A program made the position numbers and the translations under genes. From Flavobacterium ginsengisoli (GTDB lineage: Bacteria; Bacteroidota; Bacteroidia; Flavobacteriales; Flavobacteriaceae), in NCBI RefSeq assembly GCF_029625315.1, contig NZ_CP121110.1, forward strand, positions 859,501 to 923,500: a stretch of 64,000 bases of DNA, read 5' to 3'. The notes under the pieces were generated by a model. It saw only the letters and a program-made list of their open reading frames with translations. It searched no databases and was not told where the DNA came from. Positions 8,881-18,088 of this stretch are shown in pieces (positions within the stretch are counted from its first letter, which is position 1; each line of letters opens with the position of its first letter).

Positions 8881-8934
8881 TGCCTACAGTATAAGTTTTG
8901 TTAAATTAATTTCATAGTACCGCTTCAAACTTCG

Positions 8935-8942
8935 TACCTTTG
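8935..8942 (+). promoter_or_regulatory. Predicted -7 promoter element of the CvfB-like gene
   Basis: TACCTTTG matches TAnnTTTG exactly, 44 bases before the ATG at 8987. Confidence 0.5.
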
Positions 8943-8986
8943 CGGCTCAGAAACTTAGCAGTTGTACTGCTTAGAAATACATTAAA

Positions 8987-9841
8987 ATGCTAGAAATAGG
9001 AAAATACAATACCCTAACTATATTACGTGATACCAAAGTAGGTTTGTTTTTAGGTGATCCTGAAAATGATCCTGATGGAACTCACGATGTTTTACTTCCA
9101 AATAAATATGTTCCAAAAGTATTTGAAATTGGTGAAGAATTAATCGTTTTTGTTTACTTAGATCACGAACAGCGACCAGTTGCAACAACTTTAGTTCCGT
9201 ATATCTTATTAAATGAATTTGCTCTTTTGAGAGTAAATTACATCAATAATGTTGGTGCTTTTATGGATTGGGGAATGGAAAAAGATATTTTGGTTCCGTT
9301 TAAAGAACAGGCGCGTCCGATGGAAAAAGGAAAACGTTATTTGGTTTATCTATATATGGACAAACAAACTAATCGTTTGGTAGCTTCCAGCAAAACCAAT
9401 CAGTTTTTGAACAATGATCAGTTAACAGTAGAAAAAGGAGAAGAAGTCGACTTGATCGTTTCGCATATTACCGATATGGGGATCAATGTCATCATTAACG
9501 AGCGCCACAAAGGACTTTTATACAAAGACGAAGTTTATGATGATTCGATAAGAACCGGAAATAGAATGCGTGGCTATATTAAAAACATTCGTCCTGATAA
9601 CAAAATAGATGTTGCGCTTCAGCCTCAAGGTGTTGAGAGTATAGAACCAAATGCCGAAAAAATATTAAGCGAGCTAAGAGCAAGTAGAGGCTTTCTTAGA
9701 TTAAACGATAATTCTCATCCAGAAGATATTAAAACTGTTTTGAAAATGAGTAAAAAATCATTCAAAAAAGCAATCGGATCTTTATACAAGGAAAAACTGA
9801 TTGAAATTAAAGAAGATGGAATATATCTTGTAAAAGAATAA
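8987..9841 (+). CDS. CvfB/YitL-like S1 RNA-binding protein
   Basis: 284 residues. The N terminus (MLEIGKYNTLTILRDTKVGLFL) and three successive S1-like OB folds (about 1-60, 65-130 including VGAFMDWGMEKDILVPF, and 145-212 including ITDMGINVIINERHKGLLY) are followed by a winged-helix domain at about 220-284 (KTVLKMSKKSFKKAIGSLY). This is the domain order of CvfB/YitL proteins, which bind RNA and, in Firmicutes, affect virulence gene expression. The target is unknown. It has its own promoter and a weak terminator at about 9968-10004. Confidence 0.85.
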   Translation: MLEIGKYNTLTILRDTKVGLFLGDPENDPDGTHDVLLPNKYVPKVFEIGEELIVFVYLDHEQRPVATTLVPYILLNEFALLRVNYINNVGAFMDWGMEKDILVPFKEQARPMEKGKRYLVYLYMDKQTNRLVASSKTNQFLNNDQLTVEKGEEVDLIVSHITDMGINVIINERHKGLLYKDEVYDDSIRTGNRMRGYIKNIRPDNKIDVALQPQGVESIEPNAEKILSELRASRGFLRLNDNSHPEDIKTVLKMSKKSFKKAIGSLYKEKLIEIKEDGIYLVKE

Positions 9842-10660
9842 AAATTGAGAAATTCTAATATGGAAATTCCAATTGATAATTGAAATCTATAATTTGACTT
9901 TAGCCTTTTGGAATTTGGAGTTTAAAATATTGAAATTTATTTTGCGCTAGCAAAATTATTATAACACAAAAGGTCAGCTCATTACAAGCAGCCTTTCGCT
10001 TTTTATTCAGTTTTAAAAAAAATTGTAATTAAAAAAAAACAGAAATAAAATAATTCGAATCCATCTCAGAACAATAGCTTTACGAATTTTAGAAATCGTC
10101 CCATTGACGGTATGTCTTTTAAATAATCAATGCACCTATCTTAAAAGCAAAAAAAGAGAATTTCACGGCTCATCCATTGGTTTTATAATATAACTTTTAG
10201 AAAGTTGTGAATTAGTACTTTTTTCCTCTTTTCGTTATCATTTCTATACTAATTAATAGACAATTCTAACATTTAACCTTAGGTGTTACTTTTTTCTTTT
10301 TGAAGTTTCGACAAACACATAAATCATTTGCTCTTTTAATTGAGGTTTGTTACTTAAAACCCTAAAAAAATGAGCGACAAATTTTTTAAATTTTCTCAAA
10401 AAAATCATTTTTTAGGTTAATAAATCAGTGAAAGAAAATCAATCTAAAATCTTTGAAATAGTTTGTATCTCATTGATTTCTAGGGTGTAAAATTAATTAT
10501 TATTTTTCTAAACTAATGTTAAAAAATGTTATTTTTTGTAGGTAAATACCAATTGTTAACATTAGAAGTCAATTTAGTAAAGACTTAAGACTGATTGAGT
10601 AGGTAAAGTAGTAAAAATGATTTATTTTTACCGTATAATTATTTTAAACAAAAAATCAAA
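9842..10660. other. 819-base geneless region upstream of menB with nested inverted repeats
   Basis: No credible coding frame is present. It begins with degenerate GGAATTT/GGAATTTGG strings, then a hairpin AAAGG...CCTTT at 9968-9996 followed by CGCTTTTT, probably the CvfB-gene terminator. Further on are an imperfect 12-bp inverted repeat (CCTAAAAAAATGA / TCATTTTTTAGG, 10361-10416) and an exact 10-bp inverted repeat (CTAATGTTAA / TTAACATTAG, 10513-10522 and 10556-10565) enclosing a smaller A6/T6 hairpin. The latter would fold just upstream of menB. Confidence 0.5.
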
Positions 10661-11494
10661 ATGGATTGGATTACAGCCAGAGAATTTGAAGATATAACTT
10701 ATAAAAAATGCAATGGAGTAGCGAGAATAGCCTTTAACAGACCAAATGTTAGAAATGCATTCCGTCCAAAAACTACTTCAGAATTATACCAAGCTTTTTA
10801 CGATGCACAAGAAGATACTTCAATTGGAGTTGTTTTACTTTCTGCTGAGGGACCTTCAACAAAAGATGGAGTTTACTCTTTCTGTAGTGGTGGAGATCAG
10901 AATGCACGCGGACATCAAGGATATGTTGGAGACGACGGACAGCACCGTTTGAATATTCTGGAAGTACAGCGTTTAATTCGTTTTATGCCTAAAGTTGTTA
11001 TTGCAGTAGTTCCAGGATGGACTGTAGGTGGCGGACATAGTTTGCACGTAGTTTGCGATATGACACTTGCAAGTAAAGAACATGCTATTTTTAAACAAAC
11101 AGATGCTGATGTAACTAGTTTTGATGGCGGTTACGGATCGGCATATTTAGCTAAAATGGTTGGTCAGAAAAAAGCACGTGAAATTTTCTTTTTAGGTAGA
11201 AATTATTCTGCTCAAGAAGCTTTTGAAATGGGAATGGTAAATGCTGTAATTCCGCATGATGAGTTAGAAGCTACTGCTTATGAGTGGGCACAAGAAATTC
11301 TTCAAAAATCGCCAACATCTATAAAAATGCTGAAATTTGCAATGAACTTAACAGACGACGGAATGGTTGGACAGCAAGTTTTTGCAGGAGAAGCCACTCG
11401 TTTAGCTTACATGACCGAAGAAGCTAAAGAAGGTAGAAATGCTTTCTTAGAGAAAAGAAAACCAAACTTCGGCGAAAATAAGTGGTTACCATAA
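10661..11494 (+). CDS. menB: 1,4-dihydroxy-2-naphthoyl-CoA synthase
   Basis: 277 residues, a normal MenB of the crotonase superfamily. It cyclises o-succinylbenzoyl-CoA. Visible landmarks are NVRNAFRPKT, the oxyanion-hole segment FCSGGDQNARG, GWTVGGGHSLHVVCDMTLAS, and the active-site loop FKQTDADVTSFDGGYGSAYL. The Asp in TDADV, where the bicarbonate-dependent E. coli type has glycine, places it with the bicarbonate-independent MenBs; that is inferred from family knowledge. menA follows after a short inverted repeat, and the two are probably co-transcribed. Confidence 0.96.
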   Translation: MDWITAREFEDITYKKCNGVARIAFNRPNVRNAFRPKTTSELYQAFYDAQEDTSIGVVLLSAEGPSTKDGVYSFCSGGDQNARGHQGYVGDDGQHRLNILEVQRLIRFMPKVVIAVVPGWTVGGGHSLHVVCDMTLASKEHAIFKQTDADVTSFDGGYGSAYLAKMVGQKKAREIFFLGRNYSAQEAFEMGMVNAVIPHDELEATAYEWAQEILQKSPTSIKMLKFAMNLTDDGMVGQQVFAGEATRLAYMTEEAKEGRNAFLEKRKPNFGENKWLP

Positions 11495-11509
11495 ATAAGT
11501 TATAAAATA

Positions 11510-11562
11510 GTTTCAAGTATCAGGTTTCAAGTTAAGAACCTGAAACTTGAAACCTGAAACTA
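11510..11562. repeat. Intergenic GTTTCAAGTTTCAGGTT-type inverted repeat
   Basis: Between menB and menA lie alternating GTTTCAAG and CAGGTTTC words. CAGGTTTCAAGTT (11521-11533) pairs perfectly with AACTTGAAACCTG (11544-11556) around a 10-base loop. No T run follows, so it is more likely a mobile intergenic repeat or mRNA stabiliser than a terminator. Confidence 0.6.
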
Positions 11563-11579
11563 AAAAAACAAAACAAATA

Positions 11580-12542
11580 ATGAAACATTGGATTGAAGCC
11601 GCAAGATTGCGCACATTACCTTTATCAGTTTCCGGAATTATAGTTGGAAGTATTTACGCTTTATCAAATCCAACAGAAACCATTAACACTCCAACAGAAG
11701 TATTTAGCTGGAAAGTTTTTGGTTTTGCTCTATTGACAACACTGGGATTACAGGTTTTATCCAATTTTGCAAATGACTATGGCGATGGAGTAAAAGGTAC
11801 TGACAATGCTGATCGAGTAGGGCCACAACGTGCTATTCAGAGCGGTGTAATTACCCCTCAAGCAATGAAAAAAGCCATTATTATTACTTCATTTTTGACT
11901 TTATTATCTGCAATTATATTAATTTATTTTGCATTCGGAAAAGACAATTTCGGGTATTCAATCTTTTTTCTATTGTTAGGAATCGCGACTATTATTTCTG
12001 CAATTCGCTACACAGTTGGTAATTCTGCCTACGGATATAGAGGTTTTGGAGATTTATTTGTTTTCATTTTCTTCGGATTAGTGAGTACTTTGGGCGTAAA
12101 CTTTTTATATGCAAAAGAAGTAGAACCGCTTTTAATTCTTCCAGCTGTTGCAATCGGATTATTGAGTGTTGGGGTTTTAAATCTTAACAATATGCGCGAT
12201 CAGGAATCTGATAAAAAATCGGGTAAAAACACTATTGTAGTGCAAATTGGAGCTCAAAAAGCTAAAAATTACCACTTCTTCTTGATTATTACAGCAATGA
12301 TTTTGGTGGTTGTATTTGCTATTTTAAGCGATTATAACTTTGACCAATACTTGTTTTTATTGGCATATATCCCGTTGACCAAACATTTAATCACGGTTTA
12401 CAAAAATCAAGATCCAAAATTATTAGATCCAGAATTAAAAAAACTAGCATTAAGCACGTTCTTGCTTTCTATATTACTTACAGTATGCATGATTTCTTTG
12501 ATTTCAGACATTATTGTAAACCTCTTTTTAGGAGGAAGATAA
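11580..12542 (+). CDS. menA: 1,4-dihydroxy-2-naphthoate polyprenyltransferase
   Basis: About 320 residues with eight or nine hydrophobic helices, UbiA superfamily. The two aspartate-rich prenyl-diphosphate/Mg sites are visible: NDYGDGVKGTDNADRVGPQR and NMRDQESDKKSGKNT. MenA prenylates DHNA to demethylmenaquinone in the inner membrane. I place the start at the ATG at 11580 (MKHWIEAARLRTLPLS). The longer frame from TTG 11547 would read through the upstream inverted repeat. The next gene starts within 30 bases. Confidence 0.95.
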   Translation: MKHWIEAARLRTLPLSVSGIIVGSIYALSNPTETINTPTEVFSWKVFGFALLTTLGLQVLSNFANDYGDGVKGTDNADRVGPQRAIQSGVITPQAMKKAIIITSFLTLLSAIILIYFAFGKDNFGYSIFFLLLGIATIISAIRYTVGNSAYGYRGFGDLFVFIFFGLVSTLGVNFLYAKEVEPLLILPAVAIGLLSVGVLNLNNMRDQESDKKSGKNTIVVQIGAQKAKNYHFFLIITAMILVVVFAILSDYNFDQYLFLLAYIPLTKHLITVYKNQDPKLLDPELKKLALSTFLLSILLTVCMISLISDIIVNLFLGGR

Positions 12543-12570
12543 AACAATGTTTAACTTAAAAAGTGACAAA

Positions 12571-13248
12571 ATGAAAATTACATACTACGGACACGCTTCA
12601 TTAGGAATTGAAGTAGGAGGAAAACACATTATTGTAGACCCATTTATTACCGGAAATCCACAAGTCGCTACAATCAATCTGAGCACTATCAAAGCAGATT
12701 ATATTTTATTGACGCATGCACACGCTGATCACGTTTTGGATGTTGAAGCTATTGCAAAAAATACAAATGCAGTTATTATTTCTAATGCAGAAATTGCAAG
12801 CCATTATGCTAAAAAAGGATTCAATTCGCATCCAATGAATCACGGAGGAAGCTGGAAATTTGATTTCGGAAAAGTAAAATATGTAAATGCAATTCACTCA
12901 AGCAGTTTTCCTGACGGTTCTTACGGAGGAAATCCTGGAGGTTTTGTAATTGAAGGCGAACATAAAAACATCTATATCGCTGGAGATACAGCTTTGACTT
13001 ACGACATGAAATTGATTCCGCTTCGCACAAAACTAGATTTAGTTATTCTTCCGATCGGAAATAACTTTACAATGGATGTTGAAGATGCTATTATCGCTTC
13101 AGATTTTGTAGAATGCGACAAAGTTTTAGGATACCACTATGATACTTTTGGTTATATTGAAATCAATCATGAAGAAGCAATTCGCAAATTTTTCGATAAA
13201 GGAAAAGATTTAATGCTTTTACCTATAGGAGATTCGATCGAATTATAA
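12571..13248 (+). CDS. Metal-dependent hydrolase, MBL fold, UPF0173/YtkL family
   Basis: About 225 residues. It begins MKITYYGHASLGIEVGGK, the standard start of this family, so 12571 is preferred over the ATG at 12547 that adds eight residues. The metallo-beta-lactamase metal site is THAHADHVLD; further ligands are NHGGSW, IAGDTALTYDM and LGYHYDTFGYIEI. The substrate of UPF0173 proteins is unknown. It follows menA by 4-28 bases and probably shares its transcript, although no direct role in quinone synthesis is known. Confidence 0.88.
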   Translation: MKITYYGHASLGIEVGGKHIIVDPFITGNPQVATINLSTIKADYILLTHAHADHVLDVEAIAKNTNAVIISNAEIASHYAKKGFNSHPMNHGGSWKFDFGKVKYVNAIHSSSFPDGSYGGNPGGFVIEGEHKNIYIAGDTALTYDMKLIPLRTKLDLVILPIGNNFTMDVEDAIIASDFVECDKVLGYHYDTFGYIEINHEEAIRKFFDKGKDLMLLPIGDSIEL

Positions 13249-13249
13249 T

Positions 13250-13355
13250 TGTCATCCTGAGCGGAGTCGAAGGAAGAAGCTAATCCCGCTATACGCTATA
13301 TCTTTTGTGGCGAACCCCGCCACAAAAGGATATCGCCGCTATCGGGGCTAGGGCA
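13250..13355. repeat. Dispersed Flavobacterium-type intergenic repeat, copy 1
   Basis: The element starts GTCATCCTGAGCGGAGTCG and continues with CCCGCTATACGCTATATC, TTTTGTGGCGAACCCCGCC and ACAAAAGGATATCGCCGC, ending at ATCGGGGCTAGGGC. Its two halves are complementary with one slipped base, giving a hairpin of about 30 bp. A diverged copy in opposite orientation lies at 22371-22445, and the GAGCGGAGTCGAAG part recurs at 33659-33726. Confidence 0.75.
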
Positions 13356-13435
13356 CTCAATTCCATAAGAAAGTTATTTGGCATAATCTATGTTAATTGA
13401 ATTAAAGTTTTTTAAAGTAAAAATCATTTTAATCT

Positions 13436-14674
13436 GTGAAATCTGTGGCAATTAAAGCATCATCACAAAATACAACTTTCAAACAAATCCTTTTATTACT
13501 ATTTATCGTAACTTCCTATAACGCTTTTGCACAAAAAGATGGTTATTGGGACAAAGAACGTGCAACAACTAAAGAAATCATGGTTCCCGCACGCGATAGA
13601 ATTGCTATACCAACGGAAGATTTACCAGTTGGAACTACAGAAATTGTATACAGAATTACACTTTTAGATAAAAACCAAGAAATGGCCAATAGCTTGGTTT
13701 CGGTATTAAAAGCCATTCCAGACCCTACAGGTATAAGCCAAGGCTCTGCAGGTGCGGTTTTCTTAATGTCAAAAATTTCTGGAGAAGATAAATGCACCTA
13801 TTCGATTTTTACATCTAATGAAAATGCTAAAAAGTATATTTCAGATGGTAAAATTGACAATGCCTGTTATTCTCAAGCAGAACCTGTAAGTAAAGATGCT
13901 AAACGATTATCTGTAAACAGATCTTCTTGCTTAAAAGAAAATATTAATACCATTTGGTTTGGCTTTGAAAGCAAAAACTGGTTGTTGAGCCAAAAAGTGG
14001 TCTTAGAAGTAGTGCCTTGGGTAGACACAAAACTAAATCGCGGTTGGAATCAAGACAACAAAAACGAAATTATAAGCTTGTGCAAAACTTCTACAATGGC
14101 ACAAAAAATGGCAAACTCAGATGATTTTTGCGTTTGTATTTTAAATAAAATTATGAAGCAATATCGCTATGATGAGTTTCAGAAATTATTGGCTGTCGAA
14201 AAAACGAAAGTTTATAAAGATTTTGGAAACAGCTGTTATCAAGATGCTGATATATCTAAAAACGTATTCAACGATTTAAGAACTCAGGTAGCTTCTTTAA
14301 TAAAGACGCAAAAATATAACGAAGCAATTCCAAAATTGAATACCATTGTAAGCGAAGGAAAAGCAACAGCTGTAGATTACAGTTATTTAGGCTATTGTTA
14401 TATTTTGACCAAACAATATGCAAAAGCTTTAAAAGTTCTGCAAGAAGGCGAGAAACTTGATGATACAGAATTATTAATCAAATTAAACTTAGCACATACT
14501 TATTTAGTAAGTGATGACTACAGTGCGGCCAAAGCAATTTACAAAAAATATCAGACTCAAAACGTAACCGATAGTTTAAGCTGGATTGTTAAAACAAAAC
14601 TTGATTTTCAGGCTTTTGAAAAAGCGGGTCTGCCTTCAAAAGACTTTGAAAAAATCTTAAAATTATATAACTGA
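13436..14674 (+). CDS. Exported protein with C-terminal TPR repeats
   Basis: Up to 412 residues. A signal peptide (hydrophobic core QILLLLFIVTSYNAFAQ) is followed by a cysteine-containing domain of no family I recognise (about 35-230), a segment NSDDFCVCILNKIMKQYRYDEF, and a TPR region (about 285-400). There is no ATG near the start. The frame opens at a GTG at 13436, with another GTG at 13445, and both lie inside a copy of the dispersed AATCTGTG/ATCTGTGGCAA repeat. Product probably periplasmic. It sits between the MBL hydrolase and menC without an obvious functional link. Confidence 0.72.
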   Translation: MKSVAIKASSQNTTFKQILLLLFIVTSYNAFAQKDGYWDKERATTKEIMVPARDRIAIPTEDLPVGTTEIVYRITLLDKNQEMANSLVSVLKAIPDPTGISQGSAGAVFLMSKISGEDKCTYSIFTSNENAKKYISDGKIDNACYSQAEPVSKDAKRLSVNRSSCLKENINTIWFGFESKNWLLSQKVVLEVVPWVDTKLNRGWNQDNKNEIISLCKTSTMAQKMANSDDFCVCILNKIMKQYRYDEFQKLLAVEKTKVYKDFGNSCYQDADISKNVFNDLRTQVASLIKTQKYNEAIPKLNTIVSEGKATAVDYSYLGYCYILTKQYAKALKVLQEGEKLDDTELLIKLNLAHTYLVSDDYSAAKAIYKKYQTQNVTDSLSWIVKTKLDFQAFEKAGLPSKDFEKILKLYN

Positions 14675-14753
14675 GAAACTTACTGGTGCAGAGCTATTTA
14701 AAGTTTTTTAAACTTAACATCTCAGTACTTAGAATCTTAGCATCTTAAAAAAA

Positions 14754-15785
14754 ATGAAAGCATCTTATAATAAATATTTACTAGAATTTAAACGTCCATC
14801 TGGAACTTCTAGAGGAATTATGACCGAAAAAGAAACTTGGTTTATAATACTGGAAGAAAATGGCAAAAAAGGAATCGGTGAATGTGGAATATTACGTGGA
14901 TTAAGTGCTGACGATCGTCCAGATTATGAAGAAAAATTAAAATGGGCTTGCGAAAATATCCATTTGGGAGAAAACGCATTATGGAATGCATTGCTAGAAT
15001 TTCCTTCTATACAATTTGGATTAGAAATGGCTTTTTTATCTCTTAAAAGCGAAAATCCATATATTTTGTTTCCATCAGATTTTACCACTAATTTAAGTTC
15101 AATAGCTATAAACGGATTAGTCTGGATGGGGGAATCTGCTTTTATGAAACAGCAGATAGAAGATAAATTAGCCGATGGTTTTAACTGTATAAAGCTTAAA
15201 ATTGGAGCAATCGATTTCAACAAAGAATTGGAGTTATTGCAATTTATTAGAAGTTATTTTTCGCCAGAAGAAATAGAAATTAGAGTAGATGCCAACGGCG
15301 CTTTTTCTTCAACAGAAGCTTTAGATAAATTAAATAAATTGAATAAATTTCAGCTTCATAGCATAGAACAGCCAATTAAGAAAGGACAGGTTGCAGAAAT
15401 GGCTCAGTTGTGCAAACAGACACCATTTCCGATTGCTTTAGATGAAGAGCTTATGGGTGTATTTTCATTAGAAGAAAAAGAAAAATTACTGCAAGAAATA
15501 AAACCGCAATATATTATTTTAAAGCCAAGTTTTATTGGAGGTTTTCGTGGTACGCAAGAATGGATCACTTTGGCAGAAAAGTATAATATAGGCTGGTGGA
15601 TAACCTCTGCATTAGAAAGCAATATAGGATTGAACGCTATCGCACAATGGACATTTACCTTGAATTCAGATATGCCTCAAGGTTTAGGAACTGGAGCTTT
15701 ATATACTAATAATATAGATTGCCCTCTTGAAGTAAAAAAAGGCCAGCTTTGGTATAATATTTCTAAGAATTGGTCAAATTTCTAA
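14754..15785 (+). CDS. menC: o-Succinylbenzoate synthase (enolase superfamily)
   Basis: 343 residues. The enolase-superfamily barrel carries the expected residues: the catalytic lysine in CIKLKIGAI, metal ligands in RVDANGAF, SIEQPI and IALDEELMG, and the second lysine in YIILKPSFIGG. Dehydration of SHCHC to o-succinylbenzoate fits the nearby menD, menB and menA genes. Some relatives are dipeptide epimerases, but the WWITSALESNIGLNAIAQW ending is MenC-like. menE, the usual neighbour, is not in the window. Confidence 0.93.
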   Translation: MKASYNKYLLEFKRPSGTSRGIMTEKETWFIILEENGKKGIGECGILRGLSADDRPDYEEKLKWACENIHLGENALWNALLEFPSIQFGLEMAFLSLKSENPYILFPSDFTTNLSSIAINGLVWMGESAFMKQQIEDKLADGFNCIKLKIGAIDFNKELELLQFIRSYFSPEEIEIRVDANGAFSSTEALDKLNKLNKFQLHSIEQPIKKGQVAEMAQLCKQTPFPIALDEELMGVFSLEEKEKLLQEIKPQYIILKPSFIGGFRGTQEWITLAEKYNIGWWITSALESNIGLNAIAQWTFTLNSDMPQGLGTGALYTNNIDCPLEVKKGQLWYNISKNWSNF

Positions 15786-15856
15786 GATTTTTTATGACAT
15801 CTTAAAGTTTGTTAAATCTCAACTTTTGTTTTTGAGACTTAGAAACTTAGTGTCTT

Positions 15857-16381
15857 TTACTCTTTTCCTCCCAACAAACTATCTTGCCAATCTTTCAATT
15901 CTTTCCACTTTCCTTGATAAGCCATTAGTGCTTGTTTTGCCCAAGTGCTTGGATTATGCATAGCGTAATTTTCTCCACCTGCATCCAAAATTGACTGTAG
16001 CTTTTCGGTAGAAGCTTGAGATAGATTTTGCCAAGTTTTTATTCCTGCTTCAACAAATAAAGACTCTATTTTAGGGCCAATTCCTTCTACTATTTTGAGG
16101 TCATTTTCTTTTATCTTTTTACCTAAAGCATTTTCTGCCAATCCTGGTTCAAAAGGAATTACGACGGGAGCAGTTGCTTTAGTTTTTACAGCAAGATCAG
16201 CTTCAAGTTTTAAGATTCTTGCATTCAAATTTCTCGTGTGAGCTTTGCAAACATCTAAGTCGGCTTGAAGAGCAGTTGAGAGAGAATTATCATTCTTAGA
16301 ATTAACTTTTCCTAGTATGTAACCTAAAATCCCACAGATTACACCTAGTGCTATTGGTATTACAACATAAGGTACATTCAT
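15857..16381 (-). CDS. Membrane-anchored helix-hairpin-helix protein
   Basis: 174 residues. One N-terminal transmembrane helix (VIPIALGVICGILGYIL) is followed by a short coiled coil (about 33-66) and a basic linker. A helix-hairpin-helix-like domain at about 90-160 (DLKIVEGIGPKIESLF, then LQSILDAGGENYAMHNPSTW) resembles DUF4332 or ribosomal S13-like HhH folds. The function is unknown. It is convergent with menC, and no terminator is evident between them. Confidence 0.75.
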   Translation of the reverse strand: MNVPYVVIPIALGVICGILGYILGKVNSKNDNSLSTALQADLDVCKAHTRNLNARILKLEADLAVKTKATAPVVIPFEPGLAENALGKKIKENDLKIVEGIGPKIESLFVEAGIKTWQNLSQASTEKLQSILDAGGENYAMHNPSTWAKQALMAYQGKWKELKDWQDSLLGGKE

Positions 16382-16640
16382 GATTTTTATATTTTAGAAT
16401 TAAAATTACAGTCAATTTTATATTATGGCAGAAATGATTTCTACTCATAACCAGCTGTTTAATGAGGTGTTAGGTTCTATCAAAATTACTCAAAATACTA
16501 ATTGCAACATGTTAACAATCAGTTATATTGAAGTTTTTTATTTCTAGTTTCATAGAATAAATTAACTTTTTTTCATTTTTTAGAAGTTCAAAGGCTAGAT
16601 TAAAATGAGTAACTTGCATAAAAAATAATCTGCATTTAAG

Positions 16641-17114
16641 ATGATCGAAATAGAAAGAAAGTTTCTAGTAAAATCTGATGATTTTAAGAAACAAGCTTTT
16701 GCTCAAAATGATATTGCTCAGGGCTATTTGAGTTCTGTACCTGAGCGCACAGTTAGGGTCAGAATAAAAGGACACAAAGGCTTTATAACCATAAAAGGAA
16801 TAAGCAATACAGCAGGTATGTCTCGTTTTGAGTGGGAAAATGAGATTCCGTTAGACGAAGCTCAAGAGTTACTAAAATTGTGCGAAAAGGGTAAAATTGA
16901 AAAAACACGTTACGAAATAAAATCTGGCAAGCATGTGTTTGAAGTTGATGAATTTTATGGCGAAAATGATGGCCTAATAATGGCTGAAATTGAATTGAAC
17001 TCTGAAGGCGAAACTTTTGAAAAACCTGAATGGCTTGGCGAAGAAGTAACAAACGATGAAAGATATTATAATGCTTATTTAAGCAAAAATCCATATAAAG
17101 ATTGGCAAAAATAA
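16641..17114 (+). CDS. CYTH-domain protein, class IV adenylate cyclase/triphosphatase-like
   Basis: 157 residues forming a single CYTH domain. It begins with the defining ExExK motif (MIEIERKFLV), followed by alternating charged strand residues (RTVRVRIKGHKGFITIKG, RFEWENEIPLDEA, KTRYEIKSGKHVFEVDEF) and AEIELNSE. Short stand-alone CYTH proteins like this hydrolyse inorganic tripolyphosphate or thiamine triphosphate; cyclase activity is less likely. The next gene starts two bases after its stop codon, so the pair is translated from one mRNA. Confidence 0.85.
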   Translation: MIEIERKFLVKSDDFKKQAFAQNDIAQGYLSSVPERTVRVRIKGHKGFITIKGISNTAGMSRFEWENEIPLDEAQELLKLCEKGKIEKTRYEIKSGKHVFEVDEFYGENDGLIMAEIELNSEGETFEKPEWLGEEVTNDERYYNAYLSKNPYKDWQK

Positions 17115-17115
17115 A

Positions 17116-18084
17116 ATGGCAGAATCAAAATACGACCTTATTATTGTGGGAGGAGGACCAATTGGCCTGGCTTGCGCAATAGAAGCTGAAAAGAAAAAAT
17201 TAAATTATTTAATCATTGAAAAAGGAGCGATCGTTAATAGCATTTTTAATTATCCGTTATATATGACCTTTTTCTCTACTGCAGAAAGATTAGAAATTGG
17301 TGAGATTCCGTTTAATTGTCTTGCACCAAAACCTGGACGTCAGGAAGCTTTAGAATACTACAGAAATATTCATCGTTACTTTAAATTCAATATTAATTTG
17401 TTTGAAAGAGTTCTCGATGTTCAAAAGGAAAATACCATTTTCAAAATTAAAACAGATAAGAACAATTACGAAGCTACGAATGTTATAATAGCAACTGGTT
17501 TTTATGATATTCCGATTGAAATGAATGTTTTAGGTGAAAGTTTGCCAAAAGTTCGTCATTACTATAAAGAAGCACACGAATATGCTTTTAGAAAAGTTTT
17601 GGTAGTTGGAGCCAATAATTCTTCTGTAGACGCAGCTTTAGAATGTTGGAGAAAAGGAGCAGAGGTTACAATGGTAATTCGTAAAAACGAAATTAATAGC
17701 CGTGTAAAATATTGGGTAAAACCAGATATTGAAAACAGAATAGAAGAAGGAAGCATAAAAGCTTTTTTTCAATCGAATATTACTGAAATCCGAGAAGATG
17801 AAGTAGAAATTGAGACTCCAAACGGAAAAGTTACAATTGAAAATGATTTCGTTTTAGCTTTAACAGGTTATAAACCAGATTTGAGCTTTCTTGAAAAAAT
17901 TGGAATTCAGCTTTCTGATGATGAATTGAAAATTCCTGTTTACAATCCAGAAACGATGGAAACTAATGTAGAAGGTTTATTTCTTGCAGGAGTAGTTTGC
18001 GGTGGAATGCAGACGCATAAATGGTTTATTGAAAACTCAAGAATTCATGCTAGTATGATTGTAGATTATATTACTGCAAAATAA
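17116..18084 (+). CDS. ypdA: YpdA-family FAD/NAD(P) disulfide oxidoreductase
   Basis: 322 residues. The N-terminal FAD-binding Rossmann motif is LIIVGGGPIGLACAIEAE, the NADPH-binding motif is VLVVGANNSSVDAALE, and the closing FAD motif is VEGLFLAGVVCGG. There is no CxxC pair, which separates it from thioredoxin reductase and matches YpdA (Bdr), the bacillithiol disulfide reductase. Whether this organism makes bacillithiol cannot be seen here. It is coupled to the CYTH gene. Confidence 0.88.
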   Translation: MAESKYDLIIVGGGPIGLACAIEAEKKKLNYLIIEKGAIVNSIFNYPLYMTFFSTAERLEIGEIPFNCLAPKPGRQEALEYYRNIHRYFKFNINLFERVLDVQKENTIFKIKTDKNNYEATNVIIATGFYDIPIEMNVLGESLPKVRHYYKEAHEYAFRKVLVVGANNSSVDAALECWRKGAEVTMVIRKNEINSRVKYWVKPDIENRIEEGSIKAFFQSNITEIREDEVEIETPNGKVTIENDFVLALTGYKPDLSFLEKIGIQLSDDELKIPVYNPETMETNVEGLFLAGVVCGGMQTHKWFIENSRIHASMIVDYITAK

Positions 18085-18088
18085 AAAG

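Noticed and set aside
9968..10000. GGTCAG...AGCAGCC resembling the core of signal recognition particle RNA
   Set aside because: The GGAA tetraloop and the conserved asymmetric bulge sequence are missing; the hairpin is better read as the terminator of the CvfB-like gene.
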